From NCBI GenBank assembly GCA_963663135.2, contig CAXXRM010000001.1, positions 1 through 64,000 of the forward strand: a stretch of 64,000 bases of DNA, written 5' to 3'. Positions 38,101-46,731 of the stretch are shown one piece after another. The notes under the pieces were generated by a model. That model was not told where the DNA came from. It did no database searches and saw only the letters and a program-made list of their open reading frames with translations. A program made the position numbers and the translations under genes. The first letter of the stretch is position 1. The number at the start of each line of letters is the position of its first letter. This stretch comes from Io17-Chloro-G2 sp963663135. GTDB taxonomy: Bacteria; Chloroflexota; Dehalococcoidia; Lucifugimonadales; UBA3495.

Positions 38101-38121
38101 GCGAATGGACGGCTGTGCTGC

Positions 38122-39273
38122 ATGAAGATCGCCGACGAGGATACATCGATGAGTCATTTCCACAGTAACGAATGGTGGGAAAAAGAAATCGAGCGCAAGC
38201 TTGCTGATGAAGAACCAGAGAACCTTCATCTGGATTACAAGGACAAGGCGAGCCTCATGCCGCCAGGTAGAGGCGGAGGTGGAATAGACAAGCAAAAAAG
38301 GGCGGAGGACATTAGCAAAGATGTTTCTTCATTTATCAACTCGGATGGGGGAGTATTGGTGTACGGAGTGCCGGAGACCAACGACCCCAATTCAACGGAC
38401 GGCTCGCCGGTACCTGGCGGCGGCGATATTGGATTTCAGCGAGGGGATGTCGACAAGGAAACTATTGAGAACCTGATAACCAGTCACATCCAGCCCAGGC
38501 TTGGCCCTGAGCTATTTCAGGTAACGGAAGCACCTTACGGTGACGACGGGCGTTTAGTCTTCGTGGTGGAGGTCGGCGCTGGTAACGGCGATGTGTGGCA
38601 GGCCAAGGACAAGAAGTACTACAAAAGATTCCACTACAAGGCCGAGCCCATGGAACACTACGAAATCAATATGGTAAGAGACCGGCGCTTGGGACCTCAC
38701 CTCAGGCTTATATTTGGACTTGATTCGGAATGGGCAAGAGATCTACTGCCGCACGGACGCCAAAGCACCGAAGAAGACGGTGTCAAACTCCACATAGGAA
38801 TTCAAAATCTTGGCAACGAGGTCGCTGAGTCGGCGTTGATAGAGATTTGCCTGAACGCCGTGACCGACAGCCATGAATGGAACAACATATACGTAGGTGG
38901 GTTCCCCAGTGGTGTATTCCCTAATGAAATGCCTTCTTTAGGAGTCCGGAGGATAAAGGGCATCGATAGTGAGGACAGGGTCTTGTCTGACGGTCTAACT
39001 GTTGCATCTACTCGGCTCTGTTGGAATGCCAGCACCCCTGGTTTGGCAGGAAAATATGCACCACTTTTCAAGACGGAAGGCCCGTGGCCTGCTGTCACGT
39101 TGAATATTGGTAAAGCGCACACATCGGGATTATCATCTGGTCCCTTTGCATACTGCTTCTGGCGACTTCAAGCAAGCAACATGCAGACCATAGAAGGGAT
39201 TGTCACTGTGTCGTTGAACCGCTGGGGGGCTACTTCCTTGAATGAATACGAGAATCATTGGGAATTCGGGTAA
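38122..39273 (+). CDS. AlbA_2/Schlafen-like ATP-binding-domain protein
   Basis: 383 residues from ATG 38122 (ATG 38149, MSHFHSNEWWEKEIERKL, is equally likely). The N-terminal 200 residues are an AlbA_2 domain: ENLHLDYKDKASL, ISKDVSSFINSDGGVLVYGV, ENLITSHIQPRLG and VVEVGAGNGDVWQAKDKKYYKR. The C-terminal 190 residues look like an all-beta domain with no family name (VKLHIGIQNLGNEVAESALIE). AlbA_2 proteins occur as single-gene antiphage candidates and transcription regulators. Intact and AT-richer than the neighbours. It lies between recombinase and IS debris. Confidence 0.75.
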   Translation: MKIADEDTSMSHFHSNEWWEKEIERKLADEEPENLHLDYKDKASLMPPGRGGGGIDKQKRAEDISKDVSSFINSDGGVLVYGVPETNDPNSTDGSPVPGGGDIGFQRGDVDKETIENLITSHIQPRLGPELFQVTEAPYGDDGRLVFVVEVGAGNGDVWQAKDKKYYKRFHYKAEPMEHYEINMVRDRRLGPHLRLIFGLDSEWARDLLPHGRQSTEEDGVKLHIGIQNLGNEVAESALIEICLNAVTDSHEWNNIYVGGFPSGVFPNEMPSLGVRRIKGIDSEDRVLSDGLTVASTRLCWNASTPGLAGKYAPLFKTEGPWPAVTLNIGKAHTSGLSSGPFAYCFWRLQASNMQTIEGIVTVSLNRWGATSLNEYENHWEFG

Positions 39274-39680
39274 CCTTTGACCAATGCCTCCCCGAGCCTA
39301 GTCCCCAGCTTCAGGAGAGAGGGCCAACCGAGAGAAGTGCCACATCACAGATGTTTGGTCGCCGTACTAATGTGAAACGGGCAAGAATCGCCCAAGCCTG
39401 CGCCAACGTTACGATGGTGTCAAGGGCGTGGTCCACCGGCCGCACAACGCACGCTTGAAGATCGCCAGGTGAACGACGTGAACCTGCAGCCGTGCACACA
39501 TTAACGGACCAGCGTGGTTGCCTGGGTAGAGGCACCGTACGCTGCCCAACGTAACGTCACGCAGTAGTCGGCCTCGGAAGATCCAGGGCTTGGCCAGGTC
39601 AGTGTTCAGAAAACGGGCGTTTATTGACACCCCGACAGGTTGCCCACCGCCAGGCACGGAGAAGTGTTCAATAACCCCGT
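39274..39680. other. Region without confident genes
   Basis: A minus-strand frame (39409-39687; NTDLAKPWIFRGRLLRDV) may be a gene relic but has no family. Three GTTCAA repeats occur at 39661-39700. Confidence 0.3.
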
Positions 39681-39830
39681 TCAACAATAGTTGCTGTTCA
39701 ACAACTGCGTCAAGAGTTTAATAAACAGCCCCAGGGCCTTTCTCTTTTCCGACTGAAAACCAAACCTCTGAGTCAGTGCATCGTAGGATTTCCACTCCCT
39801 TTTGGGGTGTGTATCATCCACCCTATTGAG
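39681..39830 (-). pseudogene. C-terminal fragment of an unknown small protein
   Basis: Reads HPKREWKSYDALTQRFGFQS, then EKRKALGLFIKLLTQLLNS to a stop. Composition and periodicity look protein-like; the N-terminus is replaced by the HicA fragment on the opposite strand. Confidence 0.35.
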
Positions 39831-39890
39831 AGCCGCGAGATCATACGAAGGCTCAGCCGGGACGGCTGGGTCCACCGAAATACAAGGTGT
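39826..39890 (+). pseudogene. HicA toxin N-terminal fragment
   Basis: IESREIIRRLSRDGWVHRNTR matches the start of HicA mRNA interferases up to the TRGSH position, where the catalytic His should follow; here the sequence leaves the family. Confidence 0.5.
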
Positions 39891-39934
39891 GATGTCCGCC
39901 GCCAGTTTCGGGATCGTTGGCCAAGGCAGACTGA

Positions 39935-40190
39935 TCGAGGTGTCCCGTGTGACGGTCTGGAGGTGGGTGCAGCAGGCGACCCGTCGGGCCACAGAAGCCG
40001 GCCAACTCTCTCAGGGCCGGGGGGTGTTGGGACCCACACGCTGAGGCATAGTTATGCCCGGCACATGTTACTCAACGGGATTCCGCTGAACTACCTGAGC
40101 CGGTGGTTGGGCCACGGACGGATTCAGACCACACTGGTTTACCTGGAGTTGGCTCCGGACACGTCGGGAACTCTGGCGTTTATGCCCTGA
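39935..40190 (+). pseudogene. Tyrosine recombinase C-terminal relic
   Basis: Reads VSRVTVWRWVQQATRRATEA, one shift near 40015, then THTLRHSYARHMLLNG (His and Arg of the active site) and WLGHGRIQTTLVYLELAPD (final His/Arg region and Tyr). The N-terminal two thirds are gone. It shares its 3' end and the following 45 bases with 37867 and 56574. Confidence 0.75.
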
Positions 40191-40345
40191 TTCATGCCCT
40201 CGGCGTCGGGTGGGAAGACGCACTGCCGGTAATTGGAGGAGAAATTAAGGAATTACAACGCAAAGTAAACAAATCAGCCTGAAGTCAGGTAGGGAAGGGG
40301 AGGTTACACCTTGAGGCATACAGAAGGAGCACTTAGTATGAACAG

Positions 40346-40678
40346 ATGCAGAACCGAATTTCAGTACGCGATTTTTTCATTGCTCTGGCCATCCTCGCCT
40401 TCACACTTGCTATCGAGTGCATGGAGAGAGAGTTCTTTACCAGCACGGGAGTCGGAGCAACCGTAACAGTCGTTCTCGCTATCATTGCCGGCTTTCTCTT
40501 CGTCGCTTTCATTGACTGGGCCTTGTGGAAGGAAGACATAAAGGAACGGACAAGACTGAACAACTCGCTCCGTCAATGGGAGCTTACGACCGGTGACGTT
40601 CTTGGTCAGGCATCGGTTAAGCGTTCCGCCCGTTGGTGGTGGCGACCGCTCCGGAACTTGTGGCTAAACCGAAGGTAA
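40346..40678 (+). CDS. Small two-helix membrane protein
   Basis: 110 residues from ATG 40346; AAGGAG at 40324 would suit ATG 40338 in another frame better, so a shift near the start is possible. Two hydrophobic helices (FFIALAILAFTLAIE and ATVTVVLAIIAGFLFVAFIDWAL), then a basic tail ending WWWRPLRNLWLNRR. Memb­rane-protein toxin or accessory roles are possible but unproven. Confidence 0.5.
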   Translation: MQNRISVRDFFIALAILAFTLAIECMEREFFTSTGVGATVTVVLAIIAGFLFVAFIDWALWKEDIKERTRLNNSLRQWELTTGDVLGQASVKRSARWWWRPLRNLWLNRR

Positions 40679-40925
40679 AAACACCAGTAAAATCGCCTGA
40701 ACTCCTTAACATTTCTCTTTGAATCGTTAATTGCTGTTCAGAGTGTCACGCCGCCGCTCCCGTGTAGGCGTGAGTTTGTTTGCTTTGCGTCATAATTCCC
40801 CAAAAATATGGTTGGCCACCTGAAACCCCTGGCAACCGGGTTGGCCTTGGCAGTGGTGTTGGATCTGTTGGTCAATGAGCAGGACCAACACTTAACCTGT
40901 TGTCGAAGAAACCGGGTCCACCTCA

Positions 40926-41301
40926 GCAGGCCCGGGCCCTGCAGCAGAGTGAAGCCTTTAGCGAATACCGGCAGTGCCGGGTGGTGGTGGAGCACCGACT
41001 GGCGCGGCTGGTCCAACTGGGAATCCGCCAGTCCCGCTACTTCGGCCGCATCAAAACCAGGTTCCAGTTGTACCTGGCCGCCACGGTGGCCAACCTGACC
41101 CTGGTGGCCGCCAAAGCCGGGTTGACGGGAGAAACCGGCTCCGGTCCCAGCGCCGGCAGCGCCCTGGCCGCTGGCATGGTCAACTCCGCCGCCAATTCCG
41201 GGGCCGCGTGGCTCGGGCAAATTGGGGCCCTCACTTTGCTCGCGTCGGCCTTACTGCCCAAATCCCTCTTCCCAACAAGGGGTTTCCGTCCGGATTTCTA
41301 G
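40926..41301 (+). pseudogene. IS1182 transposase 3' relic (sister of the 14021 copy)
   Basis: Reads QQSEAFSEYRQCRVVVEHRL, GIRQSRYFGRIKTRFQLYLA, then diverged residues and the same ending GFRPDF-stop inside the terminal repeat. Only the last quarter is left. Confidence 0.8.
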
Positions 41302-41384
41302 ACCCCCTCTTGTTCTGCCAGTTGCTACTCACTTCCCCTTAACTCTGAACTGTTACCAAAGACCCTGTCAATTCTCCGGTTTAC

Positions 41385-42037
41385 TGGGTCAAAGACCGTG
41401 GAAATTCACACTCAGAGTTACCCGGCCCAATCGGGCGTGGTCCGCCGACATCACCCGCTTGCCCATGGCCCGGGGATTCCTCTATCTGGTGGCCGTCATG
41501 GACTGGCACAGCCGGTACGTGGTGGCCTGGCGATTGTCCAATACCCCCCGATCGGGGTCGGGGGCAGGTCTGGAGGCCGACTTCTGCGTCGACGCCTTGA
41601 AGGAGGCGCTGGGGCAATGCCAGCCGGAGGTCTTCAACACCGACCAGGGCAGCCAATTCACCAGCCTGGAGTTCACCCATGTGGTGCAGGAACGCGGGGT
41701 GAAGATCAGCATGGACGGGAAGGGGCGGTACACCGACAACATCTTCGTGGAGCGGTTGTGGCGCACGGTGGAGTACGAGGATGTGTACCTGAAAGCCTAC
41801 GTCAACGCGGGTGAGGCCCGTCGGGAACTGGGAGCCTACTTCCGGTTCTACAATAACCAGAGGCCCCATCAAGCCCTGGGCTACCGGACCCCGGCCGAGG
41901 TGTTCCACGGGGAGCAGGAAGTCCAGGAAATCGGGGAAGAGTCTAATGACAGGAGGTGTTCACTCGGGACAGGGTCAGTACTACTGGCAGGAGCGCCGGG
42001 ACTCTCACTTAACTCCGCCTTAATTCTGTCCAACTAA
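41385..42037 (+). pseudogene. IS3-family transposase ORF B, N-terminally truncated
   Basis: The DDE core is complete: WSADITRLPMARGFLYLVAV (first Asp), EVFNTDQGSQFTS (second Asp) and DNIFVERLWRTVEYEDVYL (Glu), followed by YFRFYNNQRPHQALGYRTPAEVF. The helix-turn-helix ORF A and the start of ORF B are missing, replaced by the IS1182 relic. The right end carries TGTCCAACTAACCGG. Confidence 0.8.
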
Positions 42038-42042
42038 CCGGC

Positions 42043-42188
42043 TCTTCCGCACATTTGGTGACAATTCGAAAGAGGTCTAAAATATCAACGTAAGTTAGTA
42101 TTGCACTGATGGGCCGCATAACCGTCAGCCCTTGGTGCCTTAACTGTCCGCGCCTATTTTCAATTTCCTTCACCAAATGTGCGGAAGA
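42043..42188. mobile_element. MITE-like element with 19-bp perfect inverted repeats
   Basis: TCTTCCGCACATTTGGTGA (42043-42061) and its exact complement (42170-42188) enclose 108 bases with no gene. It sits in the IS3 right end, with CCAACTAACC on both sides. No related full element was found in the window. Confidence 0.6.
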
Positions 42189-42189
42189 A

Positions 42190-42415
42190 CCAACTAACCA
42201 GGTCCACCTCAGTAAACCTGGATCCATCTGCCGTCCAACAGGCGTTGCAGTCCTTTGAGCAAACAGTCCATCAGATCGAATCCTGTAGATCAACCAGGCA
42301 TTGGCCTGACCCCGTTGATGACCCATGCGAGGCTACTTGTGATGCGTGCGACCTTAGATGGAATTGCGTGGCTGCAACTACGCTTGGGATGAATTGCCCT
42401 CTCATCCATACTTAA
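42190..42415 (+). pseudogene. C-terminal fragment of a PD-(D/E)XK/Cas4-like protein (tentative)
   Basis: Reads FEQTVHQIESCRSTRHWPDP, then TCDACDLRWNC, the Cys-rich ending of RecB/Cas4-type nucleases that binds an Fe-S cluster. Nothing of the nuclease core is present. Confidence 0.35.
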
Positions 42416-42531
42416 CAATGGTGGAAGTGAGTTGGGTCCCATTAGTGGGGTCCACTTCAAACCTCACGTACAATCTAAGCTCTGGTACACGCTTCAATTC
42501 GTAGCAGACGTCCCAATCTCTTGACACTACA

Positions 42532-43458
42532 ATGAACGACCATTACCCCATCCACAAAATTAAGCCAGAGTGGGCAGTTGAATCGGAAGCAATGGGGACG
42601 AAGCGCAAATTTTGGTATCGTCACCCAGCAAGCCACCAATCCGACTGGATGTTTAAGTACCCTCGGCAGAATACCGGAGAGCATTGGGCTGAGAAGATTG
42701 TCGCGGAAGTAGCCAGCGCATTGAAGATTCCTCACGCCCGAGTAGAGTTAGCCGAAACTAATGAAGATTCAAGCTCTGTTGCATTGGAACGCGGCAGTAC
42801 TACGAAATCTTTTTCTCAGGTAGGAATCGGTCTAATTCATGGAAATCAGATAATGACCCTAGTGATGCCGAGCTACGAACAAGGGTTGGACTTCCATCAG
42901 TCCTACCATACACTGGACAACATATTTGAAGGGCTGGGTAAAGTTTTCGGGCCCACTACACTACGACGCCGGGCACAGCTGGGCCTCTGTCGATATCTAG
43001 TCCTAGATGCGTTAGTGGGAAATACGGACCGCCACCACGAGAATTGGGCTGTGTTGTGTAGATTCAGCGGACGGAAATTAATCGCTAAACTCGCTCCATC
43101 TTTTGACCATGCCTCATCATTGGGGCGTGAGCTATTGGATTCTGGGCGGGAGCGACGGCTGGCTGCTGGAACTGTAGGGGAATATTCGGAAAGAGGGCAT
43201 GGCGGGATTTACTGGTCCCAATCCAGTGATCATTCACCAAGTCCTCTCGACCTAATACGTTTGGCGGCACCACAATATCCGAGTTTTTTTCTCCCAATGC
43301 TGAAGCAGTTAGAGTCCTTCGAACTCTGGAAACTGGACATTATAGTTAACCGAGTGCCACCGAATTGGATGACTGAGGCATCTCGAAAGTTTGCGATTAA
43401 CATGTTATACTACAATTGTCAAGAGTTAATAAAAATACATAAAGATATTTCGAAATGA
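42532..43458 (+). CDS. HipA-like Ser/Thr kinase toxin
   Basis: 308 residues from ATG 42532. The kinase-type catalytic segment is DALVGNTDRHHENW (159-172; Asp and Asn for catalysis and metal) followed by KLAPSFDHASSLG (187-198), which carries the DFG-like Asp. The N-terminal lobe has WMFKYPRQNTGEHWAEKIVA with the ATP-binding Lys. HipA-type kinases phosphorylate translation components such as aminoacyl-tRNA synthetases and stop growth. It overlaps the HIRAN gene by four bases (ATGA), the arrangement of a coupled pair. No HipB-type helix-turn-helix antitoxin is seen. Distinctly AT-richer than the flanking IS DNA, suggesting import. Confidence 0.8.
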   Translation: MNDHYPIHKIKPEWAVESEAMGTKRKFWYRHPASHQSDWMFKYPRQNTGEHWAEKIVAEVASALKIPHARVELAETNEDSSSVALERGSTTKSFSQVGIGLIHGNQIMTLVMPSYEQGLDFHQSYHTLDNIFEGLGKVFGPTTLRRRAQLGLCRYLVLDALVGNTDRHHENWAVLCRFSGRKLIAKLAPSFDHASSLGRELLDSGRERRLAAGTVGEYSERGHGGIYWSQSSDHSPSPLDLIRLAAPQYPSFFLPMLKQLESFELWKLDIIVNRVPPNWMTEASRKFAINMLYYNCQELIKIHKDISK

Positions 43459-44201
43459 CTACCAACACGCTCTTCTTAGCTTGGCAAGATCAGGAAAATA
43501 GCCACCAATGGTATCCCGTGGGTCGCTTAGACGCAGATTGCTCGAACTCAAACTACCGTTTTCGTTATACCGGTGGGGCCATGCGGGCTGAGCAGGAAGC
43601 GGAATTTCGGCCACTTCTGGACTTCCCGAGTATGGATCATGATTACCGGGCTACGGAGCTATTCCCGGTCTTCCAGAACCGCCTTGTAGCTTCGACTCGT
43701 CCGGACTTCTCAGAGTACTTGAGCAACCTTGCCCTCGGGAATAACGCTGACCCAATCGAAATTCTTTCGGTCAATGGGGGTCGCCGCGTTACCGACACTT
43801 ACGAAGTCTTTCCCAAGCTGATCAAGGAGTCCGACGGGAGGTTCCTTTGCCGGTTCTTCTTGCATGGTTGGAGACATGTCAGCGAATGTGCCCAACAACG
43901 GCTCAATTCATTGAAAGAAGGGGACGGATTATTCGTTGCTTTGGAACTGGCCAACCCACAAACCGGGCTGGCGGTCCAGATTCAGACAACCGACTACCAG
44001 ATGATTGGATGGGCACCACGATATCTGGTTGATGACTTAACAGAAGCGATGGCCGAAACCGCAGGCGAATACGCCGCATCCGTAGTGAGAGTTAACCCGC
44101 TGCCGGCACCATCACGACAGCGTGTTTTGGTCGAGCTATCCAGCCGCTGGGACAAGCATGAGCCCATGAGCGGGTCAGATTACCAGCCATTGGTATATTA
44201 A
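43455..44201 (+). CDS. HIRAN-domain protein, partner of the HipA-like kinase
   Basis: 248 residues, start ATG 43455 overlapping the kinase stop. The N-terminal half (WYPVGRLDADCSNSNYRFRY, AEFRPLLDFPSMDHDYRATE, LFPVFQNRLVASTRPDFSEY, then DPIEILSVNGGRRVTDTYEV) is the leader often placed before HIRAN domains; the second half (FLCRFFLHGWRHVSECAQQR, LKEGDGLFVALELANPQTGL, QMIGWAPRYL) is HIRAN proper, a fold that binds DNA ends or 3'-OH groups in other proteins. Its role here is probably to sense DNA or restrain the kinase. No signal or membrane segment. Confidence 0.75.
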   Translation: MTTNTLFLAWQDQENSHQWYPVGRLDADCSNSNYRFRYTGGAMRAEQEAEFRPLLDFPSMDHDYRATELFPVFQNRLVASTRPDFSEYLSNLALGNNADPIEILSVNGGRRVTDTYEVFPKLIKESDGRFLCRFFLHGWRHVSECAQQRLNSLKEGDGLFVALELANPQTGLAVQIQTTDYQMIGWAPRYLVDDLTEAMAETAGEYAASVVRVNPLPAPSRQRVLVELSSRWDKHEPMSGSDYQPLVY

Positions 44202-44237
44202 AAGACAGAAAATGACTCGTCTGAATGCCACTGAGGT

Positions 44238-44450
44238 GGACCCGGTCAGTTGGACAGGACCGAGGTGGAATTAAGCGAGAGTCCCGCTGCCCCTGCCAAT
44301 GATACCAGCGTCTGGTCTATCGGAGATTTCTTGGCCTGGACCGCCCTCTCTTCTCCAACATCGGTCACCTGGTGGAACACCTCGGCCGTGGTCGGTAGCC
44401 CAGGGCTTGATGGGGTCTCTGGTCATTGTAGAACCTGAAGTAGTCTCTCA
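44238..44450 (-). pseudogene. IS3 transposase C-terminal relic
   Basis: Minus strand reads LRDYFRFYNDQRPHQALGYR in part and ends in the shared IS3 tail (complement of GAGAGTCCCGCTGCCCCTGC) with the AGGTGGACCCGGTCAGTTGG end. Everything upstream is gone. Confidence 0.65.
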
Positions 44451-44489
44451 GTTCACTCCAGGGATCGCCGCCCCAGGGCCTGTGGACAC

Positions 44490-44730
44490 TCAGCCGGCCG
44501 CCAAGCGCTCAGCGTCATCGATGTAATCGGCGGTTTCTCTGATCCGGCGTTCAGTATCAGCCAGAGGTTCGCAGAGACCCAGGTAGAAGCAGTCACCTTG
44601 GAGTGCTCCCTGCCGGACGTAATATCTGGCCACCAGGCGAGCCTGTCGCGCCTCCTGGTCGGGGCCCTCCAGATGCCGCAGCTCAGTCGATGTCTACGAC
44701 GTCCGCTCCGGCCGTCGGCGAATGGCCCAT
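44490..44730 (-). pseudogene. Small hypothetical protein, frameshifted
   Basis: ATG 44730 behind GGGAGGTAGTG gives MGHSPTAGADVVDID; after one extra base near 44690 it continues ELRHLEGPDQEARQARLVAR, DCFYLGLCEPLADTERRIRE and TADYIDDAERLAAG-stop. About 80 residues. No family recognised; it heads the minus-strand small-gene group here. Confidence 0.5.
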
Positions 44731-44803
44731 TCACTACCTCCCAAAGACGTCGCTTTGCCCGTGGTTAATGTCCAATAAACCTGCGACCAGTGGGAATGGG
44801 CCT

Positions 44804-45025
44804 TCAGCGGGGCAAGCGGTTGCGAAAAAACGGGTGACATATGCAGTCACATTGACCAACGTCCGGATCACAGCATGTCTCTCCACACTGCAAACAAAAT
44901 TCCTCTGCCAAATCGAGTGCCCTGGACAATCTCTCGTCGGCCGTATCCCCGTGCGAGCCAAATTTGTCAGAAAACAGGAGTTCATATTCTTCTGCCGATA
45001 ACTGTATCCTCACCTTTCTTGCCAT
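44804..45025 (-). CDS. Small Cys-rich protein, third gene of duplicated cluster A
   Basis: 73 residues; ATG 45025 behind GAGGAGAG. Begins MARKVRIQLSAEEYELLFSD and ends with a Cys cluster (CLQCGETCCDPDVGQCDCIC) that could bind metal. It shares its upstream region and first residues with 50306-50617, the third gene of copy B, but the bodies differ. Function unknown. Confidence 0.6.
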   Translation of the reverse strand: MARKVRIQLSAEEYELLFSDKFGSHGDTADERLSRALDLAEEFCLQCGETCCDPDVGQCDCICHPFFRNRLPR

Positions 45026-45110
45026 TGCCTCTCCTCGTTTCATGATCCGGCGTTTAGAACTCTTTAAGTGTAATCCACTCATCCGGCTCCCGTTTTCTCG
45101 GATCAATGCC

Positions 45111-45311
45111 TCAGGAATTTTGCAGGTAGTACATCAAGGCGACCCATTCGCCCAGGTGTTCCGGGCCGAGCGAGGTGTGGATGTAAATTGTCCCGTCAAT
45201 CCACTTGACCTTGTCCCATATTCCTCGCTCTTCCAAGATGTAAGCGGCGGCGACAAAAAATACCGCTCGGCGGCGGAATGGTGTCCTATCTACCCGATGA
45301 CCTCGGGTCAT
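45111..45311 (-). CDS. Small hypothetical protein, second gene of cluster A
   Basis: 66 residues (MTRGHRVDRTPFRRRAVFFV, then AAAYILEERGIWDKVKWIDG and HTSLGPEHLGEWVALMYYL). No family. The start is uncertain; copy B has a stop in place of G at ERGIWDK. Confidence 0.5.
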   Translation of the reverse strand: MTRGHRVDRTPFRRRAVFFVAAAYILEERGIWDKVKWIDGTIYIHTSLGPEHLGEWVALMYYLQNS

Positions 45312-45468
45312 ATGGTTGGAGGTGCCGTGGCGACGTTACGGATGAAGGAGGTTCAGGGCGCAGGAAGAAGTAAGGTGAAAAGCAAGTCAAGGTCGGGGGG
45401 CAACTGATAGATGGCATCGACGAGGACCAGAAGACGGCCGGCCCCATGTGCGGGCTGAAACCAGCGGT

Positions 45469-46152
45469 TCAGGAGATATCGGTTAAGGTACGGGGCCAAT
45501 TGGCCTTTCCGCCAGGAGCGGCCCTCTCGCCTAGTATTCTCCTGGCAGTCTCCAGTGCCCATCCCTGCAACTCGTCGGCCTCCTGCCATGATGGGGTTCC
45601 GAGTGCGAAGTAGGCGACCGAGCCGTCGACGAATTCGTAGAGTGTGGCGGGTTTGCCGCCGGTTGCGTCGGTCATTTCGTCGACGTCCTTGGCAATTCGT
45701 CTGGCCTCCTGGCGTAGGACCCTGACTGCTTTTCTGGCATTGTTCCAGGCGTCGCAGTTCCGGTCCTGTGGATTTTCCCGGCAGTGGGGGCAATTGCGTA
45801 TGCCGTCGAAATCGTACTGGACGGGCACGGCGTATAGGTGGGCGAGTGTGTGGTTGCCGTTCAGGTAGCGGGGTATCCGGAGCGACGTCGTGGGCTGGTA
45901 CGAATTCTTTTGGCAGACGGGGCAGAGGGTCGCTTGGCTTCTGGACTCCCTGAGGGCGTCTAGGTCCGTCACGGATATATCGGCTTCGCCGGCGGCCTGT
46001 CCGTCGCAGAGTCTTTTGGACCCGGAGCTCCTGGTTATGTGGTGTTGGATGGGGTTGAAGGTGACCATGGCTCCGTTTGGCCCCGCTATGGTTTCCTTTT
46101 GCCCCGACAATCTTAAATTGCTTGGGGCTGGATTCCCATGAGGTGTTGTCAA
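45469..46152 (-). CDS. Zinc-motif protein, first gene of cluster A
   Basis: 227 residues from TTG 46152, or about 199 from ATG 46068 (MVTFNPIQHHIT), which has a better upstream GGAG. Two CxxC knuckles, LCPVCQKNSYQ (about 77) and CPHCRENP (about 122), suggest one bound zinc; the middle has YLNGNHTLAHLYAVPVQYDF; the end KPATLYEFVDGSVAYFALGT. About 90% identical by eye to 51062-51745. Keeping both frames open after duplication suggests selection. No family recognised. The frame 45353-46216 in another phase is a shadow. Confidence 0.65.
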   Translation of the reverse strand: MTTPHGNPAPSNLRLSGQKETIAGPNGAMVTFNPIQHHITRSSGSKRLCDGQAAGEADISVTDLDALRESRSQATLCPVCQKNSYQPTTSLRIPRYLNGNHTLAHLYAVPVQYDFDGIRNCPHCRENPQDRNCDAWNNARKAVRVLRQEARRIAKDVDEMTDATGGKPATLYEFVDGSVAYFALGTPSWQEADELQGWALETARRILGERAAPGGKANWPRTLTDIS

Positions 46153-46442
46153 TCCGGGTGCCGCCAGCCTTTACATGTCCAGCGGATTTACTCGGCTTTG
46201 GGAAGAACAGCGACACGACCTTTCAGTGGAGGCCGTGGTGCTCCAAGAGCCCTGGCGGTGACTCGGGCCGGGTGTTTCCCAACCCTAATCAGACGCTGGA
46301 GTTCTTCCCGTTGTTCCAGCGCCAGCCGCACTGCGTACTTGTCCCGGACCATCACTGCCACCCCCGCCAACAACACTTCCCACCAGATAGGATAGTCTAA
46401 ATGGTCTCTTCCTTAAACAAATGCTAAAACCAGGTTGACTAA

Positions 46443-46573
46443 GAAACTATCTCAAAAGTCCCTTCTCCCCTGGTGGGAGAAGTTAGGATGAGGGGGATTG
46501 TATCTGTCACCCTCACCTCAATCCTCTCTCATCGAGGGAGAGGAGGCCAGGGTAGGTGTTTTGAGATAGTTTC
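46443..46573. mobile_element. 131-bp MITE with the ends of the resident IS5 element
   Basis: GAAACTATCTCAAAA and its complement bound the element, flanked by TAA on both sides (46440-46442, 46574-46576). The ends match the IS5 copy at 8115-9032 in 14 of 18 bases. The interior folds on CCTTCTCCC/GGGAGAAG and CCTCTC/GAGAGG blocks and has no gene. Confidence 0.85.
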
Positions 46574-46731
46574 TAAGTACTAGCCATTCTTCATCGGACG
46601 GAAGCCCGGAGACCCACCCTTGAATATAGTTCCTGGTACACAACCCATAGCCACATTGCAGTCCGAATAGTGCACCACGATGTGATAAACTCGCCCACGT
46701 CCACGACAATATGAGATGAGGCAGCTGAATA

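Larger units (their letters stand above)
45017..46174 (-). repeat. 1.16-kb direct repeat, copy A
   Basis: Matches 50608-51769 over its whole length with scattered differences; same orientation. Carries the two genes below and the start of the Cys-rich gene. Confidence 0.85.

Noticed and set aside
36819..39273. A CBASS or Pycsar operon formed by the TIR-like and AlbA_2 genes
   Set aside because: No cyclase gene is present, and recombinase and IS debris separates the two genes.
39661..39700. Replication iterons from repeated GTTCAA
   Set aside because: Only three short copies with irregular spacing and no initiator gene nearby.
42190..42415. Cas4 as evidence of a CRISPR system
   Set aside because: Only a Cys-rich tail is present, with no nuclease core, repeats or other cas genes.
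45353..46216. 287-residue Arg/Pro-rich gene overlapping the zinc-motif protein
   Set aside because: A shifted-frame shadow; the 227-residue frame is the one that resembles a protein and is conserved between copies.
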